From Gorsachius magnificus (taxonomy: Eukaryota > Chordata > Aves > Pelecaniformes > Ardeidae): a DNA stretch of 64,000 bases. Position 1 is the stretch's first letter; every line of letters begins with the position of its first letter. The DNA is taken from assembly GCA_034008185.1 (NCBI GenBank), contig CM067086.1, positions 14,923,007 through 14,987,006 of the forward strand, in the 5' to 3' direction. A model generated the notes under the pieces. That model ran no database searches and was not told the DNA's origin. It saw only the letters and a list, made by a program, of their open reading frames with translations. A program made the translations under genes and the position numbers. Shown here piece by piece: positions 63,101-64,000 of the stretch.

Positions 63101-64000
63101 AATGCAAGACTTTTGTGAGTAACTGAGATTAAAATAAACATTTATCTGGAAGCTGGGGGGGGAGGGCTGAACATTTGAGCAGATTCTTACATCAAAAATG
63201 TTTTTTTTTTACAGAAACTATATGTCAAATTATACTTATTTGCTTTCAGTTGTTTCTAGCAGTTATTCAGTTTTGTACTTTTCATGTGTCGGTATTTTTT
63301 TCATTTCACTTCTTTATTCCCTACTACAAGTAAGTCTCTTTAGAGCAATAAGATCTTTAAAATCCCTTTAGTGTTTAGAAATGTCAACAATTCAGTAGAC
63401 TATACTTGATGAATAGGCCAGATAGAAAAACCTGCCTCAAGTTTTTATCTCAAGAGAAGTAAGGTGCTTTGAAGAGCACTTGATTTGAGATTTAGAAGCC
63501 TGCTGCTATTCAGCCAGCCACTCTTGAGAGCTGTTAAGTCCTGACCCATAGCATGAAAACAGGTTGGAGGGAGGGAAGAAATACTGGTAAGAAATAAATT
63601 TTGTACTCCCCGTATAATTATTTCTTCTAAATACCATTTAAATGTTTCTTCCTATAAATAAGTAAAAAACAACTAAGAGACCAGGCAACCTTATCAGAAG
63701 ATCTTATTTGAATATTTTGAATGTAGCTAGAACTTGCCAGGGGGAACAGCCACTGCACTGGAAAAAGATGAGGCTCTAAAGGAAAAAACCAATATCTAAA
63801 TGGTTCTTTCCATTTGAATAGACGGCACTGACATATTAAAGCTTTGTATTTTTGACAAGAGACATAGAAAACAAACAGGTTTTTGCTTCAAAATATGCAG
63901 TGGAAAAACATTAAATGTTTTGGTTTGCTATAATTACAAAAAATATTTTATTTTTTCTTTGCTATCACTTCCACAGCCTACAACCAATCTCAGTACCAGA

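Larger units (their letters stand above)
50840..64000 (-). other. ELP4: ELP4 last intron (partial), no coding sequence seen
   Basis: The stretch begins at the ELP4 acceptor and has no ORF with recognisable protein content. It is mostly AT-rich, with a GA-rich (plus strand) polypyrimidine tract at 50864-50935, a pyrimidine-rich stretch at about 54580-54980, MIR-like fragments and CR1-like fragments. In mammals this intron holds long-range PAX6 enhancers (the downstream regulatory region), tens of kilobases from the exon. I cannot place any of them here without an alignment. Confidence 0.7.

Overview
The window is a piece of a vertebrate nuclear genome carrying the eye and brain master regulator PAX6 (+ strand) and the last exon of its neighbour ELP4 (- strand). 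Gene structure (vertebrate spliced gene, kilobase introns), a CR1-type LINE tail, very G/C-run-rich CpG islands and compact introns point to a sauropsid, most likely a bird. I cannot name the species; a turtle or crocodilian is not excluded.

Layout. 1-14,100 is upstream non-coding DNA: AT-moderate spacer, three stretches that look like conserved enhancers (about 6.1-6.56 kb, 8.13-9.06 kb and 10.2-10.62 kb; the last sits where the lens ectoderm enhancer is expected) and CpG-rich blocks. The P0 promoter and exon 0 lie at about 14.10-14.28 kb, and the P1 promoter and exon 1 at about 20.43-20.75 kb. Non-coding exons 2 and 3 follow at 20,852-21,034 and 24,573-24,649. Exon 4 (25,001-25,055) holds the start codon. 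Coding exons 5, 5a, 6-13 run to the stop codon at 38,804-38,806. Exons 6-13 agree with the vertebrate PAX6 exon lengths I recall, which give a 422-residue protein (436 with exon 5a). A short 3'UTR ends near 39.5 kb and a likely extended one near 49.3 kb.

ELP4 is convergent: its last coding exon is at 50,839-50,708, its 3' end near 50.27 kb, and the rest of the window (50.84-64 kb) is its last intron. In other vertebrates that intron holds long-range PAX6 enhancers. It contains a CR1 tail and MIR-like SINE remnants here.

The main oddity is PAX6 exon 5. It is 113 bp instead of 131 bp, with several small deletions that scramble the N-terminal paired subdomain but cancel to a net in-frame loss of 18 nt. 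An assembly error in GC-rich sequence is the most likely cause, but this needs checking. Other unusual structures are two long hairpins with 12-nt loops in introns 4 and 2, a perfect 57-bp direct duplication in intron 5, a 16-nt module shared by promoters P0 and P1 beside a CCAAT box, two upstream ORFs (one overlapping the PAX6 start), and a hairpin inside an upstream candidate enhancer. I found no prokaryotic-type system, CRISPR array, tRNA, rRNA or intact mobile element.
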